Shown piece after piece: positions 17,324-27,566 of a stretch of DNA of 64,000 bases; the stretch's first letter is position 1, and every line of letters begins with the position of its first letter. The DNA lies in the NCBI RefSeq assembly GCF_004362055.1, contig NZ_SNXB01000005.1, positions 310,001 to 374,000 of the forward strand, in the 5' to 3' direction. The position numbers and the translations under genes are program-made. Origin of the DNA: Flavobacterium sp. 245. Its GTDB lineage: Bacteria; Bacteroidota; Bacteroidia; Flavobacteriales; Flavobacteriaceae. The notes under the pieces are model-generated. The model saw only the letters and a list, made by a program, of their open reading frames with translations. It was not told the DNA's origin and did not search any database.

Positions 17324-17953
17324 ATGGATCTATTCATTTATTTATTTGCCGCACTTTTTTCAGTATTAAACCCAATTGGTACGGTTCCTATTTTTGTCGG
17401 ATTGACACAACATGATTCTCAAAAAGAACGTTCAAGAATTTCGCTTTGGACAGCCATAAATGTTTTCATTATTTTATTGGTGTCTTTTTTTATAGGCCAA
17501 TATGTTTTGACTTTTTTCGGGATTAGTATTGATGCACTTCGAATTGCTGGAGGAATTGTCATTGTGAATTCGGGCTTTTCATTGCTTTCTGGGAAATTCA
17601 ATAAAAAACGAGGGATCAATAAAAAAATCGAAACCGATGCACAGCAAAGAAACGATATTGCACTAACTCCACTTGCAATACCAATGCTAGCAGGTCCAGG
17701 TTCAATTTCTTTGTTAATTGCATTTTACCAAGAACATCACGAAATGAATGAAATCATCATTTCATGCCTTGCAATTTTAGCAATTGGAGTTAGTATTTTC
17801 GCTATTCTAAAAAGCGCACATTATCTCGCCCGAATATTAGGTGCATCAGGAATTGTAGCAATATCAAGAATAGTTGGTTTTATTGTAATTTCTATCGGAA
17901 TTCAATATATCGTAAGTTCTATTGTAAATATCATAAAAGGCAATCTAATGTAG
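17324..17953 (+). CDS. MarC-family integral membrane protein
   Basis: From the ATG at 17324 the product has 209 residues. A TTG at 17306 would add six residues but lies in the probable promoter region. Six hydrophobic segments are visible, beginning FIYLFAALFSVLNPIGTVPIFVGL, with the family motif LTPLAIPMLAGPGSISLLI near the middle. MarC proteins are inner membrane proteins of unknown transport function; the historical link to multiple antibiotic resistance has not held up. The gene converges on the ctlX-like gene with 36 bases between stops and no clear terminator. Confidence 0.9.
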   Translation: MDLFIYLFAALFSVLNPIGTVPIFVGLTQHDSQKERSRISLWTAINVFIILLVSFFIGQYVLTFFGISIDALRIAGGIVIVNSGFSLLSGKFNKKRGINKKIETDAQQRNDIALTPLAIPMLAGPGSISLLIAFYQEHHEMNEIIISCLAILAIGVSIFAILKSAHYLARILGASGIVAISRIVGFIVISIGIQYIVSSIVNIIKGNLM

Positions 17954-17989
17954 ATTACACTTTTTTTTATGTTTTAAAAATTATATTTT

Positions 17990-18925
17990 CTAATTTCTTG
18001 GCAAAAACACTTCAGCCATCATACATCTTGCACTTCCGCCTCCACAAGCTTCAATAGTATCTAGACTTGAACTCAAAATTTCAGCATGCTTTTCTAATTG
18101 CGCAATTTGTTTGGCAGTAAGGCTCTGATGCGCTGAGGCGCTCATTACAATATATTTTTTATCATTTGTCCCTCTAACTTCCAGCATATTCCCAGCAAAA
18201 TTGTTTACCTGATCCTCAGTAATCAAAATAATTTCTTTTTTATCATCTTTTAAATTGTCAAGAACCATTTTGCGCTCTTTTTTATCATCTATGCAATCTG
18301 CACAAATAACAGCAAATGTTTCTCCAAGACACATCATCACATTTGTATGATAGATCAGTTTTCGCTCACCGTCAACAGTCTGAAAAGCTTCAAAAATTAC
18401 AGGTGCATAATCAAAATCTTCACAAAATTCTATAAACAATTCCTCATCAGCACGTGGCGACAATGCACAATATGCTTTTGCATTGGCACGATCTAAAAGC
18501 AGACTTCCTGTTCCTTCCAAAAAATAACCATCATCTTCTGCCGAAGTATAATCCATTATATTAGAAATTTCGAAACCCTTTTCTTCTAAAGTGTCTAAAA
18601 TATCCTCACGACGTTCCTGACGTCTATTTTCAGCAAACATTGGATAAAGCGCCACATCTCCATTTTCATGAAATGAAACCCAGTTATTCGGAAAAATGCT
18701 ATCCGGAGTATCTGTTTCCAAAGTATCTTCAATTACAGTAACATCGACACCTACTGCCCTTAGCTTTTCAACAAAAGCATCAAATTCCTGCTGTGCTTTT
18801 GCATTGACAGTACTTGGCAATAATCCGTCTAATACTTTTTGGTAATAATTATTGACTGCAGTCTGCTCATTCATTCTAAAAGCAACTGGCCGAATCATTA
18901 CAATTGCGTTTGTTGTCTGTTTCAT
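17990..18925 (-). CDS. ctlX: CtlX-type citrulline hydrolase / arginine deiminase superfamily protein
   Basis: From the ATG at 18925 it has 311 residues. An in-frame TTG at 18946 lies inside a repeat and is rejected. Active-site features of the guanidino-group modifying superfamily are present: SIFPNNWVSFHENGDVALYP, the acidic GYFLEGTGSLLLDR, a histidine in LIYHTNVMMCLG and the nucleophile cysteine in CGGGSARCMMAEVF at the C-terminus. CtlX was described in Francisella as a citrulline utilisation hydrolase; the function here is by family resemblance. A second member of the same superfamily lies directly upstream on the same strand. Confidence 0.8.
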   Translation of the reverse strand: MKQTTNAIVMIRPVAFRMNEQTAVNNYYQKVLDGLLPSTVNAKAQQEFDAFVEKLRAVGVDVTVIEDTLETDTPDSIFPNNWVSFHENGDVALYPMFAENRRQERREDILDTLEEKGFEISNIMDYTSAEDDGYFLEGTGSLLLDRANAKAYCALSPRADEELFIEFCEDFDYAPVIFEAFQTVDGERKLIYHTNVMMCLGETFAVICADCIDDKKERKMVLDNLKDDKKEIILITEDQVNNFAGNMLEVRGTNDKKYIVMSASAHQSLTAKQIAQLEKHAEILSSSLDTIEACGGGSARCMMAEVFLPRN

Positions 18926-18932
18926 TTTTTTT

Positions 18933-19005
18933 GTTTCAGGTTTCAAGTTTCAAGTTTCAGGTTTCACGTCTCACAACTTGAAACCTGAAACCTGAAACTT
19001 GAAAC
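18933..19005. repeat. Inverted array of GTTTCAR heptamers
   Basis: Five heptamers of the form GTTTCAG/A/C run head to tail from 18933 to 18967, plus a degenerate sixth (GTCTCAC). Four heptamers in the opposite orientation (YTGAAAC) follow from 18978 to 19005. The two halves can pair as a stem of about 28 base pairs, with mismatches only at the variable seventh base. It fills the gap between two minus-strand genes. Confidence 0.85.
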
Positions 19006-19010
19006 TATTT

Positions 19011-19925
19011 TTAATCTCTAATTAAGGGAAGTGTTGAACATCTTAACAGCCCTTCTTGTTTTGCAATTTCGGCATAAGGAATTTCTTCAACAACAAAACC
19101 ATTGGCACGAAGCCAGTTGTTTAATCGGGTGAAATTTTTCTCAGAAACTACTACATTTTTATCAATAGAAAACACGTTCGAAAACATATTATACATTTCA
19201 TTTCGTTCGATATGAAACAGGTTTTCTTTTCCAAAAAGATTTACTAAATACAAATAATCAGCTTCTTCGCGAAAACCTCTCTTATAAATAATTCCCTTAT
19301 TTTCACCAACTGGCTGAAAACAGCAGTCTAAGTGCAACGCATTATCTCTGGCTTCTAATTTAGATTTAACCAAATCAAACTCTTTTACAATTTTATTTGG
19401 AAACAACTCTTTAATAAAATTGACACCTTGCATATTTGTTCTCGCGGTAATATAATCTTTATAATCACTTCCTTTATAAGTACCTATAAAAATATGATCA
19501 TTCCAAAGCATAACATCGCCGCCTTCAATATGAACTTCTTCTGGGGGACGAACAACTTTTTGCGGTTCGATCTGATCAATTACATATTGAATGGCATCTA
19601 ATTCGCGTTCGCGATCAGGCAGTATATTCGATTTTACAAAAACATCATCAATTACAAATCCTATATCTCTGGCAAAAATCTGATTATAATTTTCGATCAT
19701 TTCAGGACGATAAACTTTTACATCATATTTTTGAAAAACAGAATTAAAAGCTTCTATCTCAGCAACCATGTCTTTTTCTATTGGATATGTTCCTGCTTTA
19801 ATATGTTCCAATGACTTAGGGTCATAAGCTTCCTCTAAGGTTGGAGTTGGCCCATTATGAACGGCTGAACCTAAAACTACAGCCCGCAGTCTTGAAGTTT
19901 CGTTCTTTACATTTAATTGCAACAT
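19011..19925 (-). CDS. Arginine deiminase / dimethylargininase-like amidinotransferase family protein
   Basis: A 304-residue protein of the pentein superfamily. Visible features are NYNQIFARDIGFVIDD, the acidic EEVHIEGGDVMLW, a histidine in NALHLDCCFQPVG and the C-terminal nucleophile cysteine in GLLRCSTLPLIRD. These fit hydrolysis or amidino transfer on a guanidino compound such as arginine or methylated arginine. The substrate cannot be read from the sequence. Its promoter element (19945-19952) overlaps the T-run of the gltA terminator. It lies upstream of the ctlX-like gene with only the heptamer repeat between. Confidence 0.82.
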   Translation of the reverse strand: MLQLNVKNETSRLRAVVLGSAVHNGPTPTLEEAYDPKSLEHIKAGTYPIEKDMVAEIEAFNSVFQKYDVKVYRPEMIENYNQIFARDIGFVIDDVFVKSNILPDRERELDAIQYVIDQIEPQKVVRPPEEVHIEGGDVMLWNDHIFIGTYKGSDYKDYITARTNMQGVNFIKELFPNKIVKEFDLVKSKLEARDNALHLDCCFQPVGENKGIIYKRGFREEADYLYLVNLFGKENLFHIERNEMYNMFSNVFSIDKNVVVSEKNFTRLNNWLRANGFVVEEIPYAEIAKQEGLLRCSTLPLIRD

Positions 19926-19944
19926 GACTTTATTATATTTTGAG

Positions 19945-19952
19945 CAAAGATA
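19945..19952 (-). promoter_or_regulatory. Promoter -7 element of the arginine deiminase-like gene (TATCTTTG)
   Basis: TATCTTTG on the minus strand, 19 bases before the ATG at 19925. The position expected for the -33 element falls inside the terminator stem of gltA, where no TTG is seen. Confidence 0.4.
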
Positions 19953-19982
19953 AAAAAAGCTTCACATTGTAAGTGAAGCTTT
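19952..19982 (-). terminator. Terminator of gltA
   Basis: A 10-base-pair stem (19956-19965 with 19973-19982, 7-base loop) followed on the minus strand by a T-run (19958-19952). It begins seven bases after the gltA stop. Confidence 0.8.
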
Positions 19983-19989
19983 CTGTTTT

Positions 19990-21267
19990 TTATTTGTTAC
20001 GTTTAAATTCTCTCAAAGGATGACCTGTATAAATTTGTCTTGGCCTTCCAATTGGTTCTTTATTTTCACGCATCTCTTTCCATTGTGCGATCCAGCCCGG
20101 AAGTCTTCCAATAGCAAACATAACCGTAAACATATCAGTTGGAATTCCTAATGCTCTATAAATAATTCCAGAATAGAAATCTACATTTGGATATAAATTT
20201 CTTGATTTGAAATAATCATCTTCAAGAGCTGCTGCTTCTAATTTCTTAGCGATTTCTAAAATCGGATCTTCTACACCTAAAGTTTCTAAAACTTCTTTAG
20301 CTGCTTTTTTGATGATTTTTGCTCTTGGATCGAAGTTTTTATATACTCTATGACCAAATCCCATTAAACGGAAAGGATCATTTTTATCTTTTGCTTTTGC
20401 CAAAAATTTATCAGTATCTCCACCATCATTGTTGATATCTTCCAACATTTCAAGTACAGCTTGATTAGCACCTCCATGAAGAGGTCCCCAAAGCGCAGAA
20501 ACTCCAGCAGAAACCGAAGCAAATAAACCTGCATGAGAAGAACCAACCATTCTTACTGTTGAAGTAGAACAGTTTTGTTCGTGATCTGCATGAAGAATAA
20601 ATAATTTATCTAATGCATTAACAATTACAGGATTTGCTGCATAAGGTCCAGTAGGCAATTTAAACATTAACTGCATAAAACTCTCAACGTATCCTTTTGT
20701 ATTATCATAATAATTCAAAGGATAACCCATTGATTTTCTGTATGTCCAAGTTGCAATAACTAAAAACTTAGCCATTGTTTTGCAAATTGCTTCATACATT
20801 TCTTTTTCATTATCAACATTCACTGCTTTTGGGTTAAAAGCAGTTAAAGCACTTGTTAAAGCAGACAATACACCCATTGGATGTGCAGTTTTTGGGAAAC
20901 CGTCAATGATATTTTTCATTTCTTCGTTTACTAAAGAATGTTTTTTAATACCATTTTCAAATTGCTCCAATTCTGCAGCAGTTGGCAATTCTCCAAAAAT
21001 CAAAAGATATGACACTTCTAAAAAACTAGCTTTATCAGCCAAATCTTCGATTGAGTATCCTCTATAACGCAAAATTCCTAATTCTCCGTCTAAGAAAGTG
21101 ATTTCACTTGTACAAGATCCTGAGTTTTTATAACCTGGATCAATTGTAATAATACCTGTTAAGTCACGTAATTTGTTAATATCGATAGCTGATTCATTTT
21201 CGCTTCCTGTGATAACCGGAAGTTCAATTTTTTTACCATCTACTTCTAATGTAGCTATTTTTGACAT
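19990..21267 (-). CDS. gltA: Citrate synthase (type II, GltA)
   Basis: A 425-residue enzyme of the hexameric Gram-negative type, with the N-terminal beta-rich segment (TLEVDGKKIELPVITGSE). Catalytic regions are LHADHEQNCSTSTVRMVGSSHAG, the second histidine in PLHGGANQ, GFGHRVYKNFDPRA and the aspartate in NVDFYSGIIY. It condenses oxaloacetate and acetyl-CoA to start the TCA cycle. It has a TAGATTTG promoter element about 39 bases upstream and a strong terminator, so it is probably monocistronic. Confidence 0.97.
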   Translation of the reverse strand: MSKIATLEVDGKKIELPVITGSENESAIDINKLRDLTGIITIDPGYKNSGSCTSEITFLDGELGILRYRGYSIEDLADKASFLEVSYLLIFGELPTAAELEQFENGIKKHSLVNEEMKNIIDGFPKTAHPMGVLSALTSALTAFNPKAVNVDNEKEMYEAICKTMAKFLVIATWTYRKSMGYPLNYYDNTKGYVESFMQLMFKLPTGPYAANPVIVNALDKLFILHADHEQNCSTSTVRMVGSSHAGLFASVSAGVSALWGPLHGGANQAVLEMLEDINNDGGDTDKFLAKAKDKNDPFRLMGFGHRVYKNFDPRAKIIKKAAKEVLETLGVEDPILEIAKKLEAAALEDDYFKSRNLYPNVDFYSGIIYRALGIPTDMFTVMFAIGRLPGWIAQWKEMRENKEPIGRPRQIYTGHPLREFKRNK

Positions 21268-21305
21268 AATATAATCGGGAATAATTCTATAAAATAATAA
21301 TTTAT

Positions 21306-21313
21306 CAAATCTA
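21306..21313 (-). promoter_or_regulatory. Promoter -7 element of gltA (TAGATTTG)
   Basis: TAGATTTG on the minus strand matches TAnnTTTG exactly, 38 bases before the gltA ATG. No TTG was found at the usual -33 distance. Confidence 0.42.
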
Positions 21314-21367
21314 AGGAATTTAAGACTAATTAAAAAAAGAATCCTGCTATGAATTTGTTAAAACTCC

Positions 21368-21399
21368 AAAAAAAAACCATTCGTTAAAACGAATGGTTT
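21368..21399 (-). terminator. Terminator of eno
   Basis: A 12-base-pair perfect stem (21374-21385 with 21388-21399) with a two-base loop by strict pairing, followed on the minus strand by nine T (21376-21368). It lies 24 bases after the eno stop. Confidence 0.85.
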
Positions 21400-21423
21400 G
21401 AAATCAATATATAACTCTTACAA

Positions 21424-22740
<1,317 letters not shown>

Positions 22741-22817
22741 TTATATTTTTTTTCGAAATTATAAAAATATTTAATAGAAAAAATGCATTCTCACTATTAA
22801 ACACCTTTATTTATTAA

Positions 22818-23936
22818 CTATATCGTTTTAGCAGAAGCTTCTTTAATGTTCTGTACGAATTGATCAAATAAATAAGACGAATCATGAGGCCCAGGACTAG
22901 CTTCTGGATGGTACTGTACAGAAAAACAATTTTTGTTTTTCATACGCATACCCGCTACTGTACCATCATTTAAATGCAAGTGTGTAATTTCTAAATCAGG
23001 GTGATTATCTAACTGTTCTTTATTGACAGCAAAACCATGATTTTGAGAAGTAATCTCCCCTTTGCCTGTAAGCAAATTTTTTACAGGATGATTAATTCCA
23101 CGGTGTCCATTAAACATTTTATAAGTCTGAACTCCGTTTGCCAGAGCAATAACTTGGTGACCTAAACAAATACCAAATAATGGTTTATCATCGGCCAAAA
23201 TTTCTTTTGCAACTTCAATTGCTCCAAATAAAGGATCTGGATCTCCAGGCCCGTTTGACAAGAAATATCCATCAGGATTAAACTCAGACATATCTTTATA
23301 TGTTGAATTATATGGATAAACTTTAATGTAGCAGTCTCTTTTTGCAAGATTTCTTAAAATGTTCTTTTTTATTCCAAGATCTAATGCAGACACTTTATAT
23401 GTGGCATTTTCATCACCAAAAAAATAAGGTTCAGCAGTCGATACTTTTGACGCCAACTCTAAACCTTCCATATTTGGCACATTTGCCAACTCTTTTTTCA
23501 AATCTTCAATCGAAGTTCCATCAGTACAAATAACAGCATTCATAGCACCATTATCACGGATATAACTTACAAGTGCACGAGTATCGACATCAGAGATACA
23601 GATTAAATTCTGCTTTGTAAAGTAATCTTCTAAACTTCCCGAAGCTAATTCACGAGAATAATTAAAACTGAAGTTTTTACAAACTAAACCAGCAATTTTG
23701 ATACTATCAGATTCTACCTCCAAATCATTAACACCATAATTTCCTATATGGGCATTTGTTGCAACCATTATTTGTCCAAAATAAGAAGGATCTGTAAAAA
23801 TCTCCTGATATCCTGTCATTCCAGTATTAAAACAAACTTCACCAAAAGTCTTACCGCTAATTCCGATAGACTTACCGTGAAAAATGGTTCCATCGCTTAG
23901 TAATAAAATGGCGCTTTGTCGTGTTGTGTATTTCAT
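22818..23936 (-). CDS. carA: Carbamoyl-phosphate synthase small subunit
   Basis: A 372-residue protein with the CarA N-terminal domain (AILLLSDGTIFHGKSIG, CFNTGMTGYQEIFTDPSY) and a class I glutamine amidotransferase domain. The nucleophile cysteine is in LFGICLGHQVIALA and the histidine-glutamate pair in SVQYHPEASPGP. It supplies ammonia to the large subunit CarB for pyrimidine and arginine synthesis. CarB is not adjacent and must lie elsewhere. A TTG-N20-TAAATTTG promoter lies about 70 bases upstream. Confidence 0.96.
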   Translation of the reverse strand: MKYTTRQSAILLLSDGTIFHGKSIGISGKTFGEVCFNTGMTGYQEIFTDPSYFGQIMVATNAHIGNYGVNDLEVESDSIKIAGLVCKNFSFNYSRELASGSLEDYFTKQNLICISDVDTRALVSYIRDNGAMNAVICTDGTSIEDLKKELANVPNMEGLELASKVSTAEPYFFGDENATYKVSALDLGIKKNILRNLAKRDCYIKVYPYNSTYKDMSEFNPDGYFLSNGPGDPDPLFGAIEVAKEILADDKPLFGICLGHQVIALANGVQTYKMFNGHRGINHPVKNLLTGKGEITSQNHGFAVNKEQLDNHPDLEITHLHLNDGTVAGMRMKNKNCFSVQYHPEASPGPHDSSYLFDQFVQNIKEASAKTI

Positions 23937-24007
23937 TCTTTAATTGTATTGTTTTTAGATCGTATATGAAACTCGCTAAGCTGTTTCAATTGTAATTAGA
24001 TATTCTG

Positions 24008-24038
24008 CAAATTTACTTCTTTAAAAGAGTGCTTCCAA
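24008..24038 (-). promoter_or_regulatory. Promoter of carA (TTG-N20-TAAATTTG)
   Basis: TTG at 24038-24036 and TAAATTTG at 24015-24008 on the minus strand, 20 bases apart. The predicted leader to the carA ATG is about 65 bases. Confidence 0.6.
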
Positions 24039-24118
24039 GATTTTTTAAAAAATTCATTCAGAAAAATAAAACCTTAGACTTTAAATAAGTTAAATTTCAC
24101 ATTCTTTTAAAAAAAATC

Positions 24119-24154
24119 AAAAAAAAAGGATAAACTAAAAATTAGCTTATCCTT
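24119..24154 (-). terminator. Terminator of the ribosomal protein superoperon, after rplQ
   Basis: Stem of 8 base pairs (24126-24133 with 24147-24154), then one mismatch and 4 more pairs around a 3-base loop, followed on the minus strand by a T-run (24127-24119). It lies 28 bases after the rplQ stop and closes the long operon. Confidence 0.78.
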
Positions 24155-24182
24155 GATTTCTATAGAATCATTACTTTCATAA

Positions 24183-24671
24183 TTATTCAGAAGCTTCAGT
24201 AGTCGTTTCTGATTCAGCAGCAGGAGCTTCAGGAGTACCTTCAGCTTTTTTAGCTTTACCACCACGACGGCTTTTTGCTTTTTTAACTTCTTTTTTACCT
24301 CCATTGTAAAGTTCATTGAAATCTACAAGTTCGATCATTGCCATATCAGCATTATCTCCCAAACGATTTCCAACTTTAATGATACGAGTGTATCCTCCTG
24401 GACGGTCACCAACTTTAGCAGCTACATCTCTGAACAAGTCAGTTACAGCATATTTGCTACGTAAGTAAGCAAAAACAATACGACGGTTGTGAGTCGTATC
24501 TTCTTTTGATTTTGTGATTAAAGGCTCAACAAATTGTTTAAGCGCTTTAGCCTTAGCAACAGTAGTGTTAATACGTTTGTGCTCGATAAGAGAACAAGCC
24601 ATATTAGCCAACATAGCTTTTCTATGTCCAGTCTGTCTGCTTAAGTGGTTGAATTTTTTTCCGTGTCTCAT
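24183..24671 (-). CDS. rplQ: Large ribosomal subunit protein bL17
   Basis: A 162-residue L17. The conserved core ([47 protein letters not shown]) spans about residues 1-120. A Lys/Gly-rich stretch and then an Ala/Glu/Thr/Ser-rich low-complexity tail of about 40 residues follow; these are absent from the 127-residue E. coli protein. It lies 62 bases after rpoA and is the last gene of the operon. Confidence 0.97.
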   Translation of the reverse strand: MRHGKKFNHLSRQTGHRKAMLANMACSLIEHKRINTTVAKAKALKQFVEPLITKSKEDTTHNRRIVFAYLRSKYAVTDLFRDVAAKVGDRPGGYTRIIKVGNRLGDNADMAMIELVDFNELYNGGKKEVKKAKSRRGGKAKKAEGTPEAPAAESETTTEASE

Positions 24672-24733
24672 GACGTGTTTTTTTTATCTTCATCTTGCTA
24701 CAATCCACTATGGAGAGCAAAATATGAAGTAAA

Positions 24734-25726
24734 TTATTCTTTATCTAATTTGTATTTAGCTAAATCCATTCCGAAAGTTAAATTTTTAACTGCAACAAGT
24801 TCATCAAGTTCAGTTAAAGATTTTTTACCAAAATTACGGAATTTCATTAGGTCATTTTTATTGAACGATACTAAATCACCAAGTGTATCAACTTCAGCCG
24901 CTTTCAAGCAATTTAATGCTCTTACAGATAAATCCATATCAACAAGCTTAGTTTTAAGCAATTGTCTCATATGCAATGACTCTTCATCATACGATTCTGT
25001 TTGTGCAATTTCGTCAGCCTCAAGTGTAATTCTTTCGTCAGAAAACAACATGAAATGGTGAATTAAAACCTTGGCAGCCTCAGTAAGAGCATCTTTTGGA
25101 TTAATAGATCCATCAGTTTTAATTTCAAAAACTAATTTTTCATAATCTGTCTTTTGCTCAACACGGAAGTTTTCAATTGCATATTTTACATTTTTTACCG
25201 GAGTAAAAATAGAATCTGTAAAAATGGTTCCAATTGCAGCATTCTGTTTTTTGTTCTCTTCAGCAGGAACGTATCCTCTACCTTTTTCGATTGTTAAATC
25301 GAAGTTCAATTTGATTTTAGAATCTAAATTACAGATAACAAGGTCTGGATTCAAAACTTGGAAACCTGAAATAAATTTTTGAAAATCACCTGCTGTCAAT
25401 TGATCTTTACCAGAAACAGAAATTGTAACTGCTTCATTATCGATATCTTCGATCTGACGTTTGAAACGTACTTGCTTTAGATTAAGGATAATTTCGGTAA
25501 CATCTTCAACAACACCTGAAATAGTAGAAAACTCATGATCTACACCTTCGATACGAACAGATGTAATTGCATAACCTTCTAATGCTGAAAGCAAAACTCT
25601 TCTAAGTGCATTACCAACTGTCAATCCGTAACCAGGTTCTAAAGGTCTAAATTCAAATTTACCTTCAAAATCGGTTGAATCGATCATGATAACTTTATCG
25701 GGCTTTTGAAAATTAAATATTGCCAT
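24734..25726 (-). CDS. rpoA: RNA polymerase alpha subunit
   Basis: A 330-residue alpha subunit. The N-terminal assembly domain carries [20 protein letters not shown] and spans to about residue 235. The C-terminal domain has the helix-hairpin-helix segment [18 protein letters not shown] and [15 protein letters not shown], used for contacts with UP elements and activators. It lies between rpsD (21 bases) and rplQ, the conserved alpha-operon order. Confidence 0.98.
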   Translation of the reverse strand: MAIFNFQKPDKVIMIDSTDFEGKFEFRPLEPGYGLTVGNALRRVLLSALEGYAITSVRIEGVDHEFSTISGVVEDVTEIILNLKQVRFKRQIEDIDNEAVTISVSGKDQLTAGDFQKFISGFQVLNPDLVICNLDSKIKLNFDLTIEKGRGYVPAEENKKQNAAIGTIFTDSIFTPVKNVKYAIENFRVEQKTDYEKLVFEIKTDGSINPKDALTEAAKVLIHHFMLFSDERITLEADEIAQTESYDEESLHMRQLLKTKLVDMDLSVRALNCLKAAEVDTLGDLVSFNKNDLMKFRNFGKKSLTELDELVAVKNLTFGMDLAKYKLDKE

Positions 25727-25747
25727 AAATTTCGACTAAGTCAATTA

Positions 25748-26353
25748 TTATTTGTTGTACAACTCTACGATTAATTGTTCTTTAATGTTTTCTGGAATTT
25801 GAAGTCTTGCAGGTACAGAAACGAAAGTTCCTTCTTTAAGATCATTGTTCCAAGTAATCCATTCATAAACATGACTTGAATTTGATAAAGAACGTTCGAT
25901 AGCTTCTAAAGATTTAGATTTTTCACGAACTGCAACTTTATCACCAGGTTTAAGGTGGTAAGAAGGAATATTCACAACTTCACCATTAACAGTAACGTGT
26001 CTGTGAGATACAATTTGACGAGCACCTCTTCTAGATGGAGCAATTCCCATTCTAAAAACAACATTATCTAATCTTGCTTCGCATAATTGTAATAAAACCT
26101 CACCAGTTACACCTTTAGTTGCTGATGCTTTTTCGAATAAATTTCTGAATTGTTTTTCTAAAATTCCATAAGAATATTTAGCTTTTTGCTTTTCCATTAA
26201 CTGAACAGCGTACTCAGATTTTTTTCCTCTTTTTTTAGCCATCCCGTGTTGTCCAGGTGGGTAATTTCTTTTTTCGAAAGATTTATCATCTCCGAAGATT
26301 GCTTCGCCAAATTTACGAGCGATTCTTGTGCTAGGACCAGTATATCTTGCCAT
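25748..26353 (-). CDS. rpsD: Small ribosomal subunit protein uS4
   Basis: A 201-residue S4. It starts [20 protein letters not shown] and contains the S4 RNA-binding domain ([38 protein letters not shown]). The N-terminal cysteines that bind zinc in the C+ form are all absent. S4 represses its own operon in E. coli. Here the gene follows rpsK after an unusually long gap of 92 bases holding an imperfect hairpin. Confidence 0.98.
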   Translation of the reverse strand: MARYTGPSTRIARKFGEAIFGDDKSFEKRNYPPGQHGMAKKRGKKSEYAVQLMEKQKAKYSYGILEKQFRNLFEKASATKGVTGEVLLQLCEARLDNVVFRMGIAPSRRGARQIVSHRHVTVNGEVVNIPSYHLKPGDKVAVREKSKSLEAIERSLSNSSHVYEWITWNNDLKEGTFVSVPARLQIPENIKEQLIVELYNK

Positions 26354-26366
26354 TTTAATTTGTTTA

Positions 26367-26418
26367 AGATAGAGATTATGAATTCAGGTCTTATCCTTCG
26401 ATAATCTATGTTCTATCT
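26367..26418 (-). promoter_or_regulatory. Imperfect hairpin in the rpsK-rpsD spacer (possible S4 leader)
   Basis: Two stacked helices can form: 26374-26379 with 26401-26406 (6 pairs) and 26367-26373 with 26412-26418 (7 pairs), separated by a 5-base bulge (26407-26411). The terminal loop is 21 bases. There is no T-run, so it is not a terminator. Its place just before the S4 gene suggests, but does not show, autoregulation. Confidence 0.35.
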
Positions 26419-26445
26419 AGGTTATACTATAATAAATTTTGAGTA

Positions 26446-26829
26446 TTAAACTCTACGTCTTTTAGGAGGACGACATCCGTTATGAGGCATTGGAGTAACA
26501 TCGATAATCTCTGTAACTTCAATTCCACCGTTATGAATAGAACGGATAGCAGACTCACGTCCGTTTCCTGGTCCTTTTACATAAACTTTAACTTTTTTAA
26601 GTCCTGCCTCAAGAGCTACTTTGCTACAATCTTCTGCTGCCATTTGAGCTGCATACGGAGTATTCTTTTTAGAACCTCTGAAACCCATTTTACCAGCTGA
26701 AGACCAAGAAATAACTTCACCTTTCTTATTTGTCAAAGAAATGATAATATTGTTGAAAGTGGCAGAAATATGAGCCTCACCCGTTGATTCAACGATAACT
26801 TTACGTTTTTTTGCAGTTGCTTTAGCCAT
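26446..26829 (-). CDS. rpsK: Small ribosomal subunit protein uS11
   Basis: A 127-residue S11 with [20 protein letters not shown], the glycine-rich [20 protein letters not shown] and the basic C-terminus [11 protein letters not shown] that contacts 16S rRNA in the platform. It lies eight bases after rpsM in conserved order. Confidence 0.98.
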   Translation of the reverse strand: MAKATAKKRKVIVESTGEAHISATFNNIIISLTNKKGEVISWSSAGKMGFRGSKKNTPYAAQMAAEDCSKVALEAGLKKVKVYVKGPGNGRESAIRSIHNGGIEVTEIIDVTPMPHNGCRPPKRRRV

Positions 26830-26837
26830 ATTACTTA

Positions 26838-27212
26838 TTATTTAGTTGCTTTTTTCTTGTTCGCAACAGTTTTTCTTTTACCTTTTCTTGTTCTAGAGTT
26901 GTTTTTAGTTCTTTGCCCTCTTAAAGGAAGACCAGATCTATGACGGATACCTCTGTAACAACCAATATCCATTAAACGTTTGATGTTCAAAGAAACTTCA
27001 GAACGCAATTCTCCTTCAATTTTGTAAAATGAAACTGCATCACGAATTGCTCCGATCTCGTCATCATTCCAATCTTGAACTTTTTTATCTTGGCTAACTT
27101 GAGCTTTTTCTAAAATCTCAATAGCTCTACTTTTTCCTAATCCAAAGATGTAGGTAAGTGCGATAACACCTCTTTTGTTTTTTGGGATATCTACCCCTGC
27201 TATTCTTGCCAT
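26838..27212 (-). CDS. rpsM: Small ribosomal subunit protein uS13
   Basis: A 124-residue S13 with the N-terminal [20 protein letters not shown], the helical hairpin and the C-terminal basic region [20 protein letters not shown], which reaches the decoding site. The start is two bases after the rpmJ stop. An AAGGA lies shortly upstream of the ATG, one of few purine-rich patches in a region that otherwise lacks Shine-Dalgarno sequences. Confidence 0.98.
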   Translation of the reverse strand: MARIAGVDIPKNKRGVIALTYIFGLGKSRAIEILEKAQVSQDKKVQDWNDDEIGAIRDAVSFYKIEGELRSEVSLNIKRLMDIGCYRGIRHRSGLPLRGQRTKNNSRTRKGKRKTVANKKKATK

Positions 27213-27214
27213 AA

Positions 27215-27331
27215 TTATCCTTGTCTTTGTTTAAATCTAGGATTCTTTTTGTTTATTACGTACAGTCTCCCTTTTCTACGCACGATAATGCACTCGGCAC
27301 TTCTCTTTTTTACTGATGCTCTAACTTTCAT
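27215..27331 (-). CDS. rpmJ: Large ribosomal subunit protein bL36 (zinc-free form)
   Basis: A 38-codon gene read from the minus strand between infA and rpsM. The product opens [20 protein letters not shown] and ends [10 protein letters not shown], which is unmistakable for L36. The zinc-binding form has three cysteines and a histidine. Here only one cysteine (position 14) remains, so it is the C-minus type. The start is 12 bases after infA and the stop two bases before rpsM. Confidence 0.95.
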
Positions 27332-27343
27332 AGTAATTATCCT

Positions 27344-27559
27344 TTAATATCGATAAGTAATTCTTGCTTTTGACAAATCATAAGGACTCATTTCTAGTTT
27401 CACTTTATCACCAGGTAATAATTTGATGTAATGCATTCGCATCTTACCAGAAATATGAGCAATTACAATATGTCCATTTTCTAACTCCACACGGAACATC
27501 GCATTTGACAATGCTTCGATGATTGATCCGTCTTGTTCTATTGCTGATTGTTTTGCCAT
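27344..27559 (-). CDS. infA: Translation initiation factor IF-1
   Basis: A 71-residue OB-fold protein: [40 protein letters not shown] and [12 protein letters not shown] match IF-1 over its full length. It binds the ribosomal A site during initiation. It follows secY by seven bases; adk and map, which lie here in many Gram-positives, are absent. Confidence 0.98.
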   Translation of the reverse strand: MAKQSAIEQDGSIIEALSNAMFRVELENGHIVIAHISGKMRMHYIKLLPGDKVKLEMSPYDLSKARITYRY

Positions 27560-27566
27560 AAATATA

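Noticed and set aside
18926..18946. TTG start extending the CtlX-like protein by seven residues
   Set aside because: The extra codons are made of the heptamer repeat.
18933..19005. Possible CRISPR-like array
   Set aside because: Units are seven bases with no spacers and occur in both orientations.
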